Program-made: the position numbers and the translations under genes
Part shown: positions 8,796 to 17,049 of the stretch, piece after piece
Layout of the letters: the number at the start of each line of letters is the position of its first letter
Position numbering within the stretch: the stretch's first letter is position 1
Source of the DNA: UBA830 sp002295635
Lineage (GTDB): Bacteria > Pseudomonadota > Alphaproteobacteria > MPNO01 > UBA830
Direction of reading: 5' to 3'
DNA: 64,000 bases
NCBI GenBank assembly: GCA_002295635.1
Contig: DBHK01000013.1
Span: 62,001 to 126,000, forward strand
Notes under the pieces: generated by a model
What the model saw: the letters and a program-made list of their open reading frames with translations, nothing else
Told to the model about the DNA's origin: nothing
Database searches by the model: none

Positions 8796-9671
8796 ATGAC
8801 CCAAGTTGCTGGGGAAAATTACGGCGCAATCGATATTGTTTGCAATGCCTTTACGCCAGTCGCCGTCGAAAACGGCTGGATGTCAGTAGATCCTAAGTTT
8901 CGTGAAAAGGTGCGAGTTAAACCCGAATACATAGACGGAGTTACAGCCGAAGAATACATCGCAATGATGGACCGCTGCGGGATTGAACGTTCATTTCTAG
9001 TTGCGTCTCGCTCCGGGGATCTGCGAATTCAAGGTTCAGCTCACATGCCGACCGACTACATTGCGGACCTCATTCAGGAGCATCCCAACCGATTTTCTGG
9101 GCTTATTGGGGTAGACCCATCGAAAATCATGGATAGCCTAGCGGAAATTAAACACGCGGTGGATGACCTAGGCTTCGTGGGGGCACACCTTTATCCGCAC
9201 TGGTTTGATGAAGCACCGGATGCCGCCAAATATTATCCATTCTATGCGAAATGCTGCGAACTAAATATCCCGATACAAATGCAGGTAGGACATTGCCTTG
9301 TCTATAACGCCCACCGCCATCTACCAAGTGTCGGTCGTCCGATTTGTCTAGACCGAATAGCACTAGACTTTCCAGACCTTAAATTAGTTGGAATCCACGT
9401 GGGGTACCCATGGTATGAAGAGATGATTTCCGTCGCCTGGAAACACCCAAATGTCCATATAGGGCTCGATGCTTACGGGCCGAAACATTGGCCCACGGCA
9501 ACAAAAAACTACATGAATAGTTTTGGTCAGGACAAGGTTATGTTCGGCACAGACTGGCCGGTAGTGGATCCCGAAAGGGCTATGGACGATATACAAAAAA
9601 TAGATTGGAAAATTAATGCAAAACGTAAAGTTCTCAGAGATAATGCATTGAAACTATACAATATTCAGTAG
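8796..9671 (+). CDS. Amidohydrolase-2 family protein lacking the HxH motif
   Basis: TIM-barrel amidohydrolase-2 protein of 291 residues. The later ligand segments are visible: a histidine in QVGHC, a histidine in VGIHVGYPW, and the Asp in MFGTDWPV. The usual N-terminal HxH is replaced by C-N-A (residues 16-18, IDIVCNAFTP), so a metal site would be incomplete or of decarboxylase-like form. The ATG is preceded by AAGGAAG at good spacing. Substrate unknown; the family includes decarboxylases of aromatic acids and hydrolases of ring-cleavage products. Confidence 0.87.
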   Translation: MTQVAGENYGAIDIVCNAFTPVAVENGWMSVDPKFREKVRVKPEYIDGVTAEEYIAMMDRCGIERSFLVASRSGDLRIQGSAHMPTDYIADLIQEHPNRFSGLIGVDPSKIMDSLAEIKHAVDDLGFVGAHLYPHWFDEAPDAAKYYPFYAKCCELNIPIQMQVGHCLVYNAHRHLPSVGRPICLDRIALDFPDLKLVGIHVGYPWYEEMISVAWKHPNVHIGLDAYGPKHWPTATKNYMNSFGQDKVMFGTDWPVVDPERAMDDIQKIDWKINAKRKVLRDNALKLYNIQ

Positions 9672-9719
9672 TTTCAAAATAAACTTTTCCAAGTCTTTTC
9701 TAAGAAAAGGGCCGGGACA

Positions 9720-9745
9720 GTACCGGCATCGTATTCTACCGGTAC
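9720..9745. other. Hairpin downstream of the amidohydrolase
   Basis: Inverted repeat GTACCGG / CCGGTAC with a 12-base loop, 48 bases after the amidohydrolase stop. It lies between convergent genes and may act as a weak bidirectional transcript end; there is no T tract on either strand. Confidence 0.35.
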
Positions 9746-9958
9746 AAATGTGAAATTAAGCCCTCTTATGGTCCAAAATAGGTACCCTGAGCCAATGGTG
9801 ACTGCATTGAACTGTAAGTAAATCCGGTCGTAGGGGATGTAGCAGAAGTGACGAATTCCTTAGGCATGAGAAACTCCTTGAAATTTCCAATGAAATCCCA
9901 GTGGATCACCATCTAATATATGAATAAGCCTGAGTTACCAAAAGAAGCAGCGGAATTC

Positions 9959-10477
9959 CTAACTGAAGTCCCGGCCTGGGTGCAATGAACCACAGTGTTC
10001 GCAGGTGCGCGCCGCCATTGAATTGAAAAAGTTGTCATAGGCGCGGGATACGGGGTCCTTAGTATAGTCATTGACGACGAAAAACTCTTGATGGATCTGG
10101 GCGTCACAAGTGCCGCAAAACCATTGAAACGTATCAGTTTCACCCGCCTTTCGCATCCGTTCCCCTACAAGCAGAAATGCGTCGGATGAAAAACGAGGCG
10201 AGTGAGGGATGCCCGCGGCGGTGTATATTGTTTCCCCCTCATTTAAGACCGCGATAGCTTCCTTACCTTCGGGTGTCCTGTAATGCAGGTTCATACTGCC
10301 TTTTAGCATGGTCATATGCTCGTCGGATGGATTTATATGGAACTCAGAGCGATACTCACGCCCTCGTGCTATAAACATCAATGTATCGGCACTCTGCCAC
10401 AAAACTTTAACGTATTTGCCGGAGTAGGCTAGCTCCTTTGTAATTGCAATATGATCTGCGATAGGCATCGGCAGCAT
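9959..10477 (-). CDS. 3-hydroxyanthranilate 3,4-dioxygenase-like cupin
   Basis: Cupin of 172 residues resembling bacterial 3-hydroxyanthranilate 3,4-dioxygenase, which opens the ring of 3-hydroxyanthranilate in tryptophan and nitrobenzoate breakdown. Candidate residues have the right spacing: R43, H47 and E53 in YRSEFHINPSDE, and H92 in IPHSP. The C-terminus carries two CxxC pairs (C121/C124 and C159/C162), the rubredoxin-like iron site of the bacterial enzymes. The start ATG at 10477 has GAGAGGG upstream. It follows the GMC oxidoreductase gene by 22 bases on the same strand, so they probably form an operon. The real substrate may be a different catechol or aminophenol. Confidence 0.82.
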   Translation of the reverse strand: MLPMPIADHIAITKELAYSGKYVKVLWQSADTLMFIARGREYRSEFHINPSDEHMTMLKGSMNLHYRTPEGKEAIAVLNEGETIYTAAGIPHSPRFSSDAFLLVGERMRKAGETDTFQWFCGTCDAQIHQEFFVVNDYTKDPVSRAYDNFFNSMAARTCEHCGSLHPGRDFS

Positions 10478-10499
10478 GGCGTTTTCCCTCTCTGTCGGT

Positions 10500-12140
10500 T
10501 CAGGCAGCTGCGGCCGCCGGCGCCGGTCTACCTAGAATAATATCGGACGCCTTTTCCGCAATCATAATGACGGTAGCGTTCAAATTACCCCCTATAATAT
10601 CGGGCATAATTGAGGCATCGACCACTCGGAGCGCATCTATACCATACACGTTTAACTGATTATCGACTACAGCGGTATCATCAACACCCATTCGGCAAGT
10701 GCTCGTCGGGTGGAATACTGTACTTAATGTCTCTCTAATATATGCATCAACTGCATCGTCATCATCTGTGTTGAGTTGGTCCCCGGGAGCGAACTCTGCC
10801 CCGCGAAATTCATCGAAAGCCGGCTGTGTACCGAGCTTTCGCATGATGCGAAAGCTCTCGCGTAAAACACGGCGATCCTCATCTGTCGACAAAAAATTGT
10901 TAAGAATACGTACGGGATCTTCTGGATCCAATGACCGCAGCGAGACCCTACCTCGACTCTCTGGCCTCAAATGGCAAGCCCGAAAGGCGTAGGTTTGTTC
11001 AGCTGCGGGCATAATTCCTGGAAACCACTGCTTTGCAGACATGGACATGGAACGAAAAAAAATCTGGATATCGGGAATTTCCAATTCTGGTCGGCTTTTC
11101 ACATATCCAGTTAACGAAGATGGAGGAGATGCTGCCATCCCGGTACCAAACAATTTTGCTCGTGCAACATGGTAGGTCAGGCGATCGAGACGAAGATCTC
11201 GATGAAATTGGGAATTTCCAATGTAATTATATTCTATCCCAATGGCTGGATGATCCTGTAGATCATTCCCTACACCAGGCAAATCATGCACTACATCGAC
11301 ACCCATCTCCGACAAGTCACCCGCGGGCCCAACTCCGGACAGCATCAGAACCTGAGGCGAGTTTATAGATCCTCCTGAGAGTATTACTTCCTTTTCGGCT
11401 CGGACTGCCCGCTTTCGACCGTTCTGGATATATTCAACCCCAATTGCACGACCATTTTGTAATAAAATCCGGGTTACATGAGCTCGGACTTGGACTTCAA
11501 CATTGGGACGCTTCATGGCCGGGTGAAGGTAGGCAACAGCCGCAGACTGCCTTCGGCCGTTAACCGCGTTCACCTGCAATCGAGCAAATCCTTGCTGCGA
11601 CGCTCCGTTGTAGTCGGTAGCCCTTTCGAAACCCGCTTGGTCGACCGCAGTAAAAAACGTTTCAAATATAGGATCTTTCGTATCCGTTGTCCTGATTTTC
11701 CATGGACCATTGGAACCGTGATACGGATCGTTCCGGTCCTGAAAAGCTTCCGCTCGTTTGAAATAAGGTAAAATGTCATCGAATGACCAACCAGTCATAC
11801 CCTTCTGGCGCCATCGGTCATAATCCGCGTGATTACCTCGAACATACGCCATCATATTAATTGACGACGATCCACCCAGAACCTTACCCCGAGGATGAAA
11901 TAATCGTCGGTTATCTACATGGGGCTCAGGTTCAGACTCATACGACCAATTATATTTTGGGTCATGCCATATTTGGCCTACACCAAGCGGCATATGGATC
12001 ATGAAACTTTTGTCACGATCACCAGCTTCCAGCGTTAGAACGCGGTTTGAACTATCTTCGCTGAGCCGGTGAGTGAGCACACATCCGGCAGACCCCGCCC
12101 CCACGACAATATAATCAACAGTTTGGTTGAACTCAGTCAT
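10500..12140 (-). CDS. GMC-family FAD oxidoreductase (choline/alcohol dehydrogenase-like)
   Basis: Flavoprotein of 546 residues. The N-terminal dinucleotide-binding motif VGAGSAG is at about residues 13-19, with the ADP-binding Glu in LTLEAG; GMC signatures include HPRGKVLGGSSSINMM and a C-terminal FHPTSTCRMG carrying the proposed catalytic His. Family members oxidise choline, alcohols or glycol ethers. A G-rich ribosome site (GGGGGGAG) precedes the ATG. It is first in a two-gene unit with the cupin dioxygenase downstream, suggesting side-chain oxidation before ring cleavage; this link is inference. Confidence 0.92.
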   Translation of the reverse strand: MTEFNQTVDYIVVGAGSAGCVLTHRLSEDSSNRVLTLEAGDRDKSFMIHMPLGVGQIWHDPKYNWSYESEPEPHVDNRRLFHPRGKVLGGSSSINMMAYVRGNHADYDRWRQKGMTGWSFDDILPYFKRAEAFQDRNDPYHGSNGPWKIRTTDTKDPIFETFFTAVDQAGFERATDYNGASQQGFARLQVNAVNGRRQSAAVAYLHPAMKRPNVEVQVRAHVTRILLQNGRAIGVEYIQNGRKRAVRAEKEVILSGGSINSPQVLMLSGVGPAGDLSEMGVDVVHDLPGVGNDLQDHPAIGIEYNYIGNSQFHRDLRLDRLTYHVARAKLFGTGMAASPPSSLTGYVKSRPELEIPDIQIFFRSMSMSAKQWFPGIMPAAEQTYAFRACHLRPESRGRVSLRSLDPEDPVRILNNFLSTDEDRRVLRESFRIMRKLGTQPAFDEFRGAEFAPGDQLNTDDDDAVDAYIRETLSTVFHPTSTCRMGVDDTAVVDNQLNVYGIDALRVVDASIMPDIIGGNLNATVIMIAEKASDIILGRPAPAAAAA

Positions 12141-12264
12141 CGACTCCCCCCCCGCCTTCTTGTTTGGAAAACGTTAGCAGTAGAAGCGGCGGGTCACAAC
12201 AATTGGAAAACCTCCCAAAATCCTGTTTATTCAAACAAAAGAAGGTTGCCCTCGACGATCTAGC

Positions 12265-12663
12265 TCAGGCGATGTTGAGTTCATTCTTCAGGTAGGTGAT
12301 GATTTCATCAGACTCGTACAGCCAAGTTGCTTCACCTTTCTCGTTTGAAATCTGTAGGCACGGGACCTTGTATCGACCGCCCCCTTCAATCAAAGCCTGT
12401 TTATGCGCTTTAACTTTACGCGCATCACGAATCTCAATCTTGATTGAGTTTCGCCTTAATTCTCTACGGACCTTGACACAAAAAGGACATGCATTGAATT
12501 GATAAAGAGCAAATCTGCTAGTCCTCTCATCAAGTTCAGCCTGCTCTTTAACACTTCGATAAACAGGTTTCGGACGGGTTAACACGTCGTAACTCAATAC
12601 TAATCGGCCCAATAACCATCGCAAAAAGTTCACAAATCCCTCCATAGATAACAAAACTTTCAT
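12265..12663 (-). CDS. Glutaredoxin with N-terminal membrane-proximal segment
   Basis: Thiol-disulfide protein of 132 residues. The C-terminal half is a glutaredoxin/GST-N fold with the redox motif CPFC and the cis-Pro segment RYKVPCLQI. Before it is a hydrophobic stretch FLRWLLGRLVLSY, followed by TRPKP, a layout seen in a group of proteobacterial glutaredoxins. The start is uncertain: GTG 12687, ATG 12663 and ATG 12645 are all possible; I use 12663. It is divergent from the MBL gene at 12727, with about 60 bases between. Confidence 0.85.
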   Translation of the reverse strand: MKVLLSMEGFVNFLRWLLGRLVLSYDVLTRPKPVYRSVKEQAELDERTSRFALYQFNACPFCVKVRRELRRNSIKIEIRDARKVKAHKQALIEGGGRYKVPCLQISNEKGEATWLYESDEIITYLKNELNIA

Positions 12664-12726
12664 TTGAGCGTATTTAATCCCTATCACAAAATATAAACTA
12701 CCAGATTATTAATAACGGAGACAAAA

Positions 12727-13611
12727 ATGCAGCGCTGGAAGTTCGGAGAGGTTGAGATAACTCGGGTTATCGAATTTGAAGCTCCACTCCTTGATCCAAT
12801 AGCTTTGTTTCCAAATGCCGATCCCAAGACAATCAGTAATCACCAATCGTGGCTACAACCACGACTTCAGGAACCTACAACAGGGCTGCTTATACTTGCC
12901 TTCCACACATACATAATTCGAACTCCAAGTCACGTCATCCTCGTGGATACTTGCAGCGGGAACGATAAGGAACGCCCACAAAAACCGAGGTATCATAAAA
13001 AAAACTGGCCCTATCTGGAAAATCTCATGGCGGCTGGCATAAGATTGGAAGAGGTTGATTACGTATTGTGTACTCATCTCCATGTGGATCACGTGGGCTG
13101 GAATACACGCCTCATCGACGGGAAATGGGTCCCTACATTTCCGAACGCCAACTATCTTTTCTCAAAAAATGAGTGGGAATTTTGGCGAGAAGAATTTAAG
13201 TCATTGGAATTCAGTGAAGATTTATATCAAGAAGATAGCATCTTCCCCATCTTAGAAGCGGGCCTGAGCGTACTAGTAGAGAGTGATCATGTGATTGATG
13301 ATTGGGTGAGGTTATCTCCCTCGCCTGGTCACACGCCGGGACATGTCAGCGTACATATTGGAAAAGAGACCCCAGAAGCTATTATGACGGGTGATCTTAT
13401 GCATCATCCATTGCAATGCGCAGAACCACATTGGAATAGTTGTTTCTGTGTCGACCCCGCCCAATCCGCAGAGACGCGACGTAGCTTTCTAGAAACCTAT
13501 TCGGGATCTCCTGTCCTAGTAATGCCAGCACATTTCCCCACCCCTGGTGCTGGTCGAATTATAGCGGCAGACACCAACTGGCGTTTTACGTTCGATGGTG
13601 ACGATCAATAA
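12727..13611 (+). CDS. MBL-fold metallo-hydrolase (second copy)
   Basis: MBL hydrolase of 294 residues, clearly paralogous to the protein at 6131-7060: same HLHVDH zinc motif (residues 117-122), the same GWNTRLI.GKWVPTFPNA segment after it, and TGDLMHHPLQCAEPHW. The later His is in SPGHTPGH. A ribosome site ACGGAGAC sits six bases before the ATG. Substrate unknown. Retention of two copies about 6 kb apart, each on the plus strand but with different neighbours, suggests related substrates rather than simple redundancy. A BLUF gene lies 116 bases downstream. Confidence 0.9.
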   Translation: MQRWKFGEVEITRVIEFEAPLLDPIALFPNADPKTISNHQSWLQPRLQEPTTGLLILAFHTYIIRTPSHVILVDTCSGNDKERPQKPRYHKKNWPYLENLMAAGIRLEEVDYVLCTHLHVDHVGWNTRLIDGKWVPTFPNANYLFSKNEWEFWREEFKSLEFSEDLYQEDSIFPILEAGLSVLVESDHVIDDWVRLSPSPGHTPGHVSVHIGKETPEAIMTGDLMHHPLQCAEPHWNSCFCVDPAQSAETRRSFLETYSGSPVLVMPAHFPTPGAGRIIAADTNWRFTFDGDDQ

Positions 13612-13727
13612 TTTATTACCGACTTGGAAATAAGTTATTGAGGAAAAAGAAGATTTATGGGTGGGTTCAATACTGCATCGATCAAGTATATGTTGGCACA
13701 CCTTTTTCTCAAAGATGGATACAAAAC

Positions 13728-14159
13728 ATGTCAGAAGATTTCGTTCAATTAATGTATCTTTCTAATTCCAAGCCGGAATTAAAACAGTCTGACCTGGATG
13801 CCATACTCGAGGTCTCGCGGCGCAATAATCCTTCAAGGGGGATAACTGGACTTTTAGTTTTCGCAAACGGTGTGTTTATCCAGGTGTTGGAAGGACCTAC
13901 GACAGAGGTTCATAACCTTTTCGAAACAATTTGCGACGATAGCCGTCATGAAGCGGTCGCAATTATCGCTGAATACCTTGATCAGGAACGCCTGTTTTCG
14001 AAGTGGTCTATGGCATTTATACAATCAACCTTCGACGAACTAACAAAAATCACTGATACCCCCAAGATGCTCAATCGAGACGATGTACTCGAATTATTGT
14101 CCAACGATAAGACAAAAGCAGCCCGCTTTCTAAAAGACTTTGCGACTTATGTCGATTAA
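13728..14159 (+). CDS. BLUF-domain blue-light sensor
   Basis: Short single-domain photoreceptor of 143 residues that would bind FAD. All flavin-pocket residues occur at AppA-like spacing: Y10, N34, Q52, W93 and M95 (contexts LMYLSN, RRNNPS, FIQVLEG, SKWSMAF). The last ~40 residues form a helical tail that could bind a partner; no EAL, GGDEF or other output domain is fused. I choose the ATG at 13728 because the BLUF domain begins there; the frame is open from 13638. The output partner is not evident; the next gene (14324) is an unknown all-helical protein and could be tested. Confidence 0.9.
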   Translation: MSEDFVQLMYLSNSKPELKQSDLDAILEVSRRNNPSRGITGLLVFANGVFIQVLEGPTTEVHNLFETICDDSRHEAVAIIAEYLDQERLFSKWSMAFIQSTFDELTKITDTPKMLNRDDVLELLSNDKTKAARFLKDFATYVD

Positions 14160-14323
14160 GTGGCTGCGGCATCAAAAATATAACCTCTCCATACGGTAGG
14201 TTTAATATTCAATTGGGCGCCCGTGCCAAGCATTCGGCTCAATAAAACTGAGAATCGTAACCTTATCGAAGGTCGATTACTACCTTTGCTTCGTCTTCAA
14301 ACTAAAACCGGGTATGCAGAAAA

Positions 14324-14890
14324 ATGGATGACACCAACCACACCTTAGTCGATGCCCATTACGCCTCCGCCCTTGTTTCCACAATTTCGAAATTGCGGTC
14401 TAAAATTAACGAAATAGAACGGCCGTGGAAGAATTGCGTTCTCGGGGCGTTCGAGTATTTAGAGGAAACTGCGAACGATGCGCTAGGAGCGCAAAACGCC
14501 CGCGCCGTAAAACTTCACATTGAGATGCAAAGAGATTTGTTCGACTTTATGCCCTTTTTCTCGGAGATATACAAAACTAACGAACTATCTGAGGTCTGCC
14601 CTGGCGAACCACGACGAGTAAAAGAACAAATTTATGCATCAGCTAGGCTTATAGAATGGTTGCTATTCCGAAAATGCGGCGCTCAACCAGAGGAAATAGA
14701 AAAGTTATTTAATTGGCGCGAGTTGGAGCGGTTGACGGGAATTTATTGCAGAGTACTTCAAACAGTCGCCACCGACATCCACGAAATTTTGGGTGCGGAC
14801 AGTTTACCGGAGCCAAGCGCTTCTAAAGCGAGTGAAAATCTAACTTCATCTTCGGTTCCATACTTGAATCTCGTTAAGAAACATAGCTAA
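14324..14890 (+). CDS. Uncharacterised helical protein downstream of the BLUF gene
   Basis: Protein of 188 residues that I do not recognise. It is rich in Glu, Leu and Ala and looks mostly alpha-helical, without signal peptide or membrane helix; the last ~30 residues are Ser/Lys rich and probably disordered. A run such as RAVKLHIEMQRDLFDFM is amphipathic, so a phasin-like or signalling-partner role is possible but unproven. It lies 164 bases after the BLUF gene on the same strand. The ribosome site is weak. Real coding is supported by length and composition. Confidence 0.6.
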   Translation: MDDTNHTLVDAHYASALVSTISKLRSKINEIERPWKNCVLGAFEYLEETANDALGAQNARAVKLHIEMQRDLFDFMPFFSEIYKTNELSEVCPGEPRRVKEQIYASARLIEWLLFRKCGAQPEEIEKLFNWRELERLTGIYCRVLQTVATDIHEILGADSLPEPSASKASENLTSSSVPYLNLVKKHS

Positions 14891-15085
14891 GTATCAAACG
14901 ACTTTATGTGGAAATGGGGCAACGAACATAAGTCATATTAATTTATATTAAATACTTCGGCCAATTTCATTAGGAGGAGGTTTGACCCATACCTTTGCGC
15001 GGCTGGGTAGCGGATTAGCGGCCCACTAATTAGAATCAGAGCTCTCTTATCAGCAATTATAAGTCCCTTCTTTAATATAAATTGG

Positions 15086-15515
15086 ATGAAAACTAGCGGC
15101 GAAAACAATACTTTGGTCCCGAAAATCCAACCGATAAAGTTGGAACAAATTCTGGAGACTGCTCGGACCCTAATAAGCAAGAGAGTAATTGATCGTAATT
15201 TTACTTACCATATTCCAACTATCGGCTCCATCACAACGGACAGATATCTATACGTCAGTATGGTTGTGCTCCGCGGTATCGATGTCCCAGAGCGACTAAT
15301 CCGCTTTCGAACTGATTGTAGAACACTCAAATATACTGAGTTATCTATGCATCCCCAAAGCTGCATCCACTTTTACGATTTATCTAATAAGATCCACCTA
15401 GTTAAAGCCTACTGCCGAGGTACATTCTAACGATAGCCTTGCGAGCCAGGCGTAGCTGTCGAGCACACTATCAAGTCAATTATGTTATACCTCGGTTAAC
15501 GGCCCAGGCACTCAA
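15086..15515 (+). pseudogene. Decayed pyridoxamine-phosphate-oxidase-like flavin protein
   Basis: The N-terminal 110 residues match the PNPOx-like family (VVLRGIDVPERLIRFRTD, then CIHFYDLSNKIHL). The frame ends at 15430, but family similarity continues in the next frame from 15420: HSNDSLASQA, then an in-frame TAG at 15453-15455 where the family has Trp, then LSSTLSSQLCYTSVNGPGT. So there is a frameshift near 15420 and a Trp-to-stop change. There is no ribosome site at the ATG. Working relatives are about 190 residues. I read this as an inactivated gene; sequencing error could explain the frameshift but hardly both lesions. Confidence 0.72.
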
Positions 15516-15700
15516 ATACGCACCCACAAACCGCCCCCAGTCGCTCTGACGTACTCGAAAAGGATGGCTTTAAATTTTTTGTATGGTTTAGGCCCAAATA
15601 CATCAACTAGAGTGGCTCCAATTATTCGCCTCCGGGCATCTTCGAGCCTCATTTGTTTGGTCAGAACAAGCAGACCTAACAGCGAGATGACTTGCCCCAT
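15512..15700 (-). CDS. Small conserved-looking protein downstream of glutathione peroxidase
   Basis: ORF of 62 residues starting nine bases after the stop of the glutathione peroxidase gene, so it could be translated by coupling. It begins with a hydrophobic stretch (VISLLGLLVL) and continues with a basic segment and a glycine/aromatic end (ATGGGLWVRI). I do not recognise a family. It abuts the 3' end of the decayed flavin-protein gene on the other strand. No clear ribosome site. Coding status is uncertain. Confidence 0.4.
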   Translation of the reverse strand: MGQVISLLGLLVLTKQMRLEDARRRIIGATLVDVFGPKPYKKFKAILFEYVRATGGGLWVRI

Positions 15701-15709
15701 AGGTTGATT

Positions 15710-16246
15710 TTATTTTTGAGAATAAATCAATTTTTCCTTTAGCATGATTTGAGCTTCAATTGCCTTGATCACGCGTTTACTTGAAGGACTGGTTAGTGAG
15801 GAAAACCAGTCCACGAGCCGGCCGTCGGGCCCAATTAAGTACTTATGGAAATTCCATCTCGGTTTTGCAATCACGCCAAGTTCTGAAGCGGCCCATTTGA
15901 AGAAGGGGTGAGCTTGATTACCTATGACATGGTTTTTTTCAGTCATTGGAAAGTCTACTTCAAAATTAAATTCGCAAAATTCTTTAATCTCTGTCGTTGT
16001 TCCGGACTCTTGACCACCAAAATCATTTGAAGGGATACCCAACACTACAAATTCTCGGTCGCGGTATGCCCGCCAAAGCGATACAAGGCCTTTATATTGA
16101 CGAGTGAAACCACATCGAGATGCTGTATTAACTATTAGCACAACGTGGCCTTTGAAATCAGATAGTGGAAGTTTTTGGCCATTTAACGAGTTAAAAACAA
16201 AAGCGTGAGCGCCTGCTCCCTCGTTTGTAGAAACAGCTAAAAGCAT
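15710..16246 (-). CDS. Glutathione peroxidase family thiol peroxidase
   Basis: Peroxidase of 178 residues. The catalytic tetrad can be placed: peroxidatic C45 in TASRCGFT, Q79 in FGGQESG, W131 and N132 in PRWNFHKY. A second cysteine, C91, in EFCEFNFEVDFP fits the resolving position of thioredoxin-dependent members. It is a Cys, not a selenocysteine, enzyme. The N-terminus before AHAF may be a short or mis-assigned export signal. Role: reduction of hydrogen peroxide and lipid peroxides. Upstream on the same strand is a secreted unknown protein, separated by about 300 bases and a hairpin. Confidence 0.93.
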   Translation of the reverse strand: MLLAVSTNEGAGAHAFVFNSLNGQKLPLSDFKGHVVLIVNTASRCGFTRQYKGLVSLWRAYRDREFVVLGIPSNDFGGQESGTTTEIKEFCEFNFEVDFPMTEKNHVIGNQAHPFFKWAASELGVIAKPRWNFHKYLIGPDGRLVDWFSSLTSPSSKRVIKAIEAQIMLKEKLIYSQK

Positions 16247-16462
16247 AAACTGACAATTACCTATCGAAGGAAGTCGTAGTCCGAAAACAAATAATAATCG
16301 GATTACGTTCCATTTTGAAAGCCAATTAATTCTATCAAAATAGTCTACCTAATTTTTATAAATAAAGTGCGAACAGCCCGAATTAAAAAAAGTATATGGG
16401 TTAAAAGGAAAGTACCAATATTGTTGGTGGAAATTCTCATTGAATTTTTGTTTTGAATAGCG

Positions 16463-16509
16463 GGGGGTCTTGTCGCGAAACGCTTTTCCGAAAGACGAGT
16501 AAGACCCCC
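16463..16509 (-). terminator. Strong hairpin after the secreted protein gene
   Basis: Nine-base perfect inverted repeat GGGGGTCTT / AAGACCCCC with a 29-base inner region that can pair partly. It begins 35 bases after the stop of the gene at 16545. The T tract expected of an intrinsic terminator is weak on both strands. Confidence 0.5.
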
Positions 16510-16544
16510 AGCTACTTCACTATTTTCTTCGTGTGACCGAAGGC

Positions 16545-16886
16545 CTACATCCTGACTGTCGAAACAGCTTCAATGCTTGCCGATAGCCGGTCTCCTTTTT
16601 TGATTTGACCGTGCGAAGCGAAGGCCGAGGCGATGTCGACACCCACGTGAGTTCCAACCCTGTTTGATTCAATGACGGAAGCAGAGGTAAGAAAATCTGA
16701 ACCTAAAAACCGAGTTGTGCCCGAAAACAAAATCGAAGCGTTGTGAGCCGCTGCCAAGTCGGCTCCAGCATGCACCTCAGTCGCGACCTTGACGGGCGAG
16801 GAGTCCGGATTTGTTGCCTGAGCTGAGCTAGAAAATGCAGCAATTAAAGTTGACGCAATCAAAAGATGTGAAAATTTTTTCGACAT
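16545..16886 (-). CDS. Exported hypothetical protein
   Basis: Protein of 113 residues with a clear Sec signal peptide (MSKK, a hydrophobic core ending in SSSAQA, cleavage about residue 24). The mature part is about 90 residues, without cysteine, rich in Ala, Ser and Val, and probably beta-rich. I recognise no family. It is followed by a strong hairpin, so it is likely a single-gene unit. The next upstream genes on the same strand also encode proteins with N-terminal export signals. Confidence 0.6.
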   Translation of the reverse strand: MSKKFSHLLIASTLIAAFSSSAQATNPDSSPVKVATEVHAGADLAAAHNASILFSGTTRFLGSDFLTSASVIESNRVGTHVGVDIASAFASHGQIKKGDRLSASIEAVSTVRM

Positions 16887-17049
16887 GGTTCATTAAAATC
16901 CTTGAGGTTACTAGATAAGGGTATTTTCTTTACGTGCCGTTATCCAAAATAGATCAGACTGCCCCTCGGATTTTTCCTCATCCATGGTCGACAATTTCCG
17001 CTAAACCAAAAAATGTTCGTTAATCAACCTATTCTCGGAGTCGAAGAAT

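Noticed and set aside
14938..15180. 80-codon minus-strand ORF over the start of the decayed flavin gene
   Set aside because: No ribosome site and no family likeness; the plus-strand frame shows family similarity.
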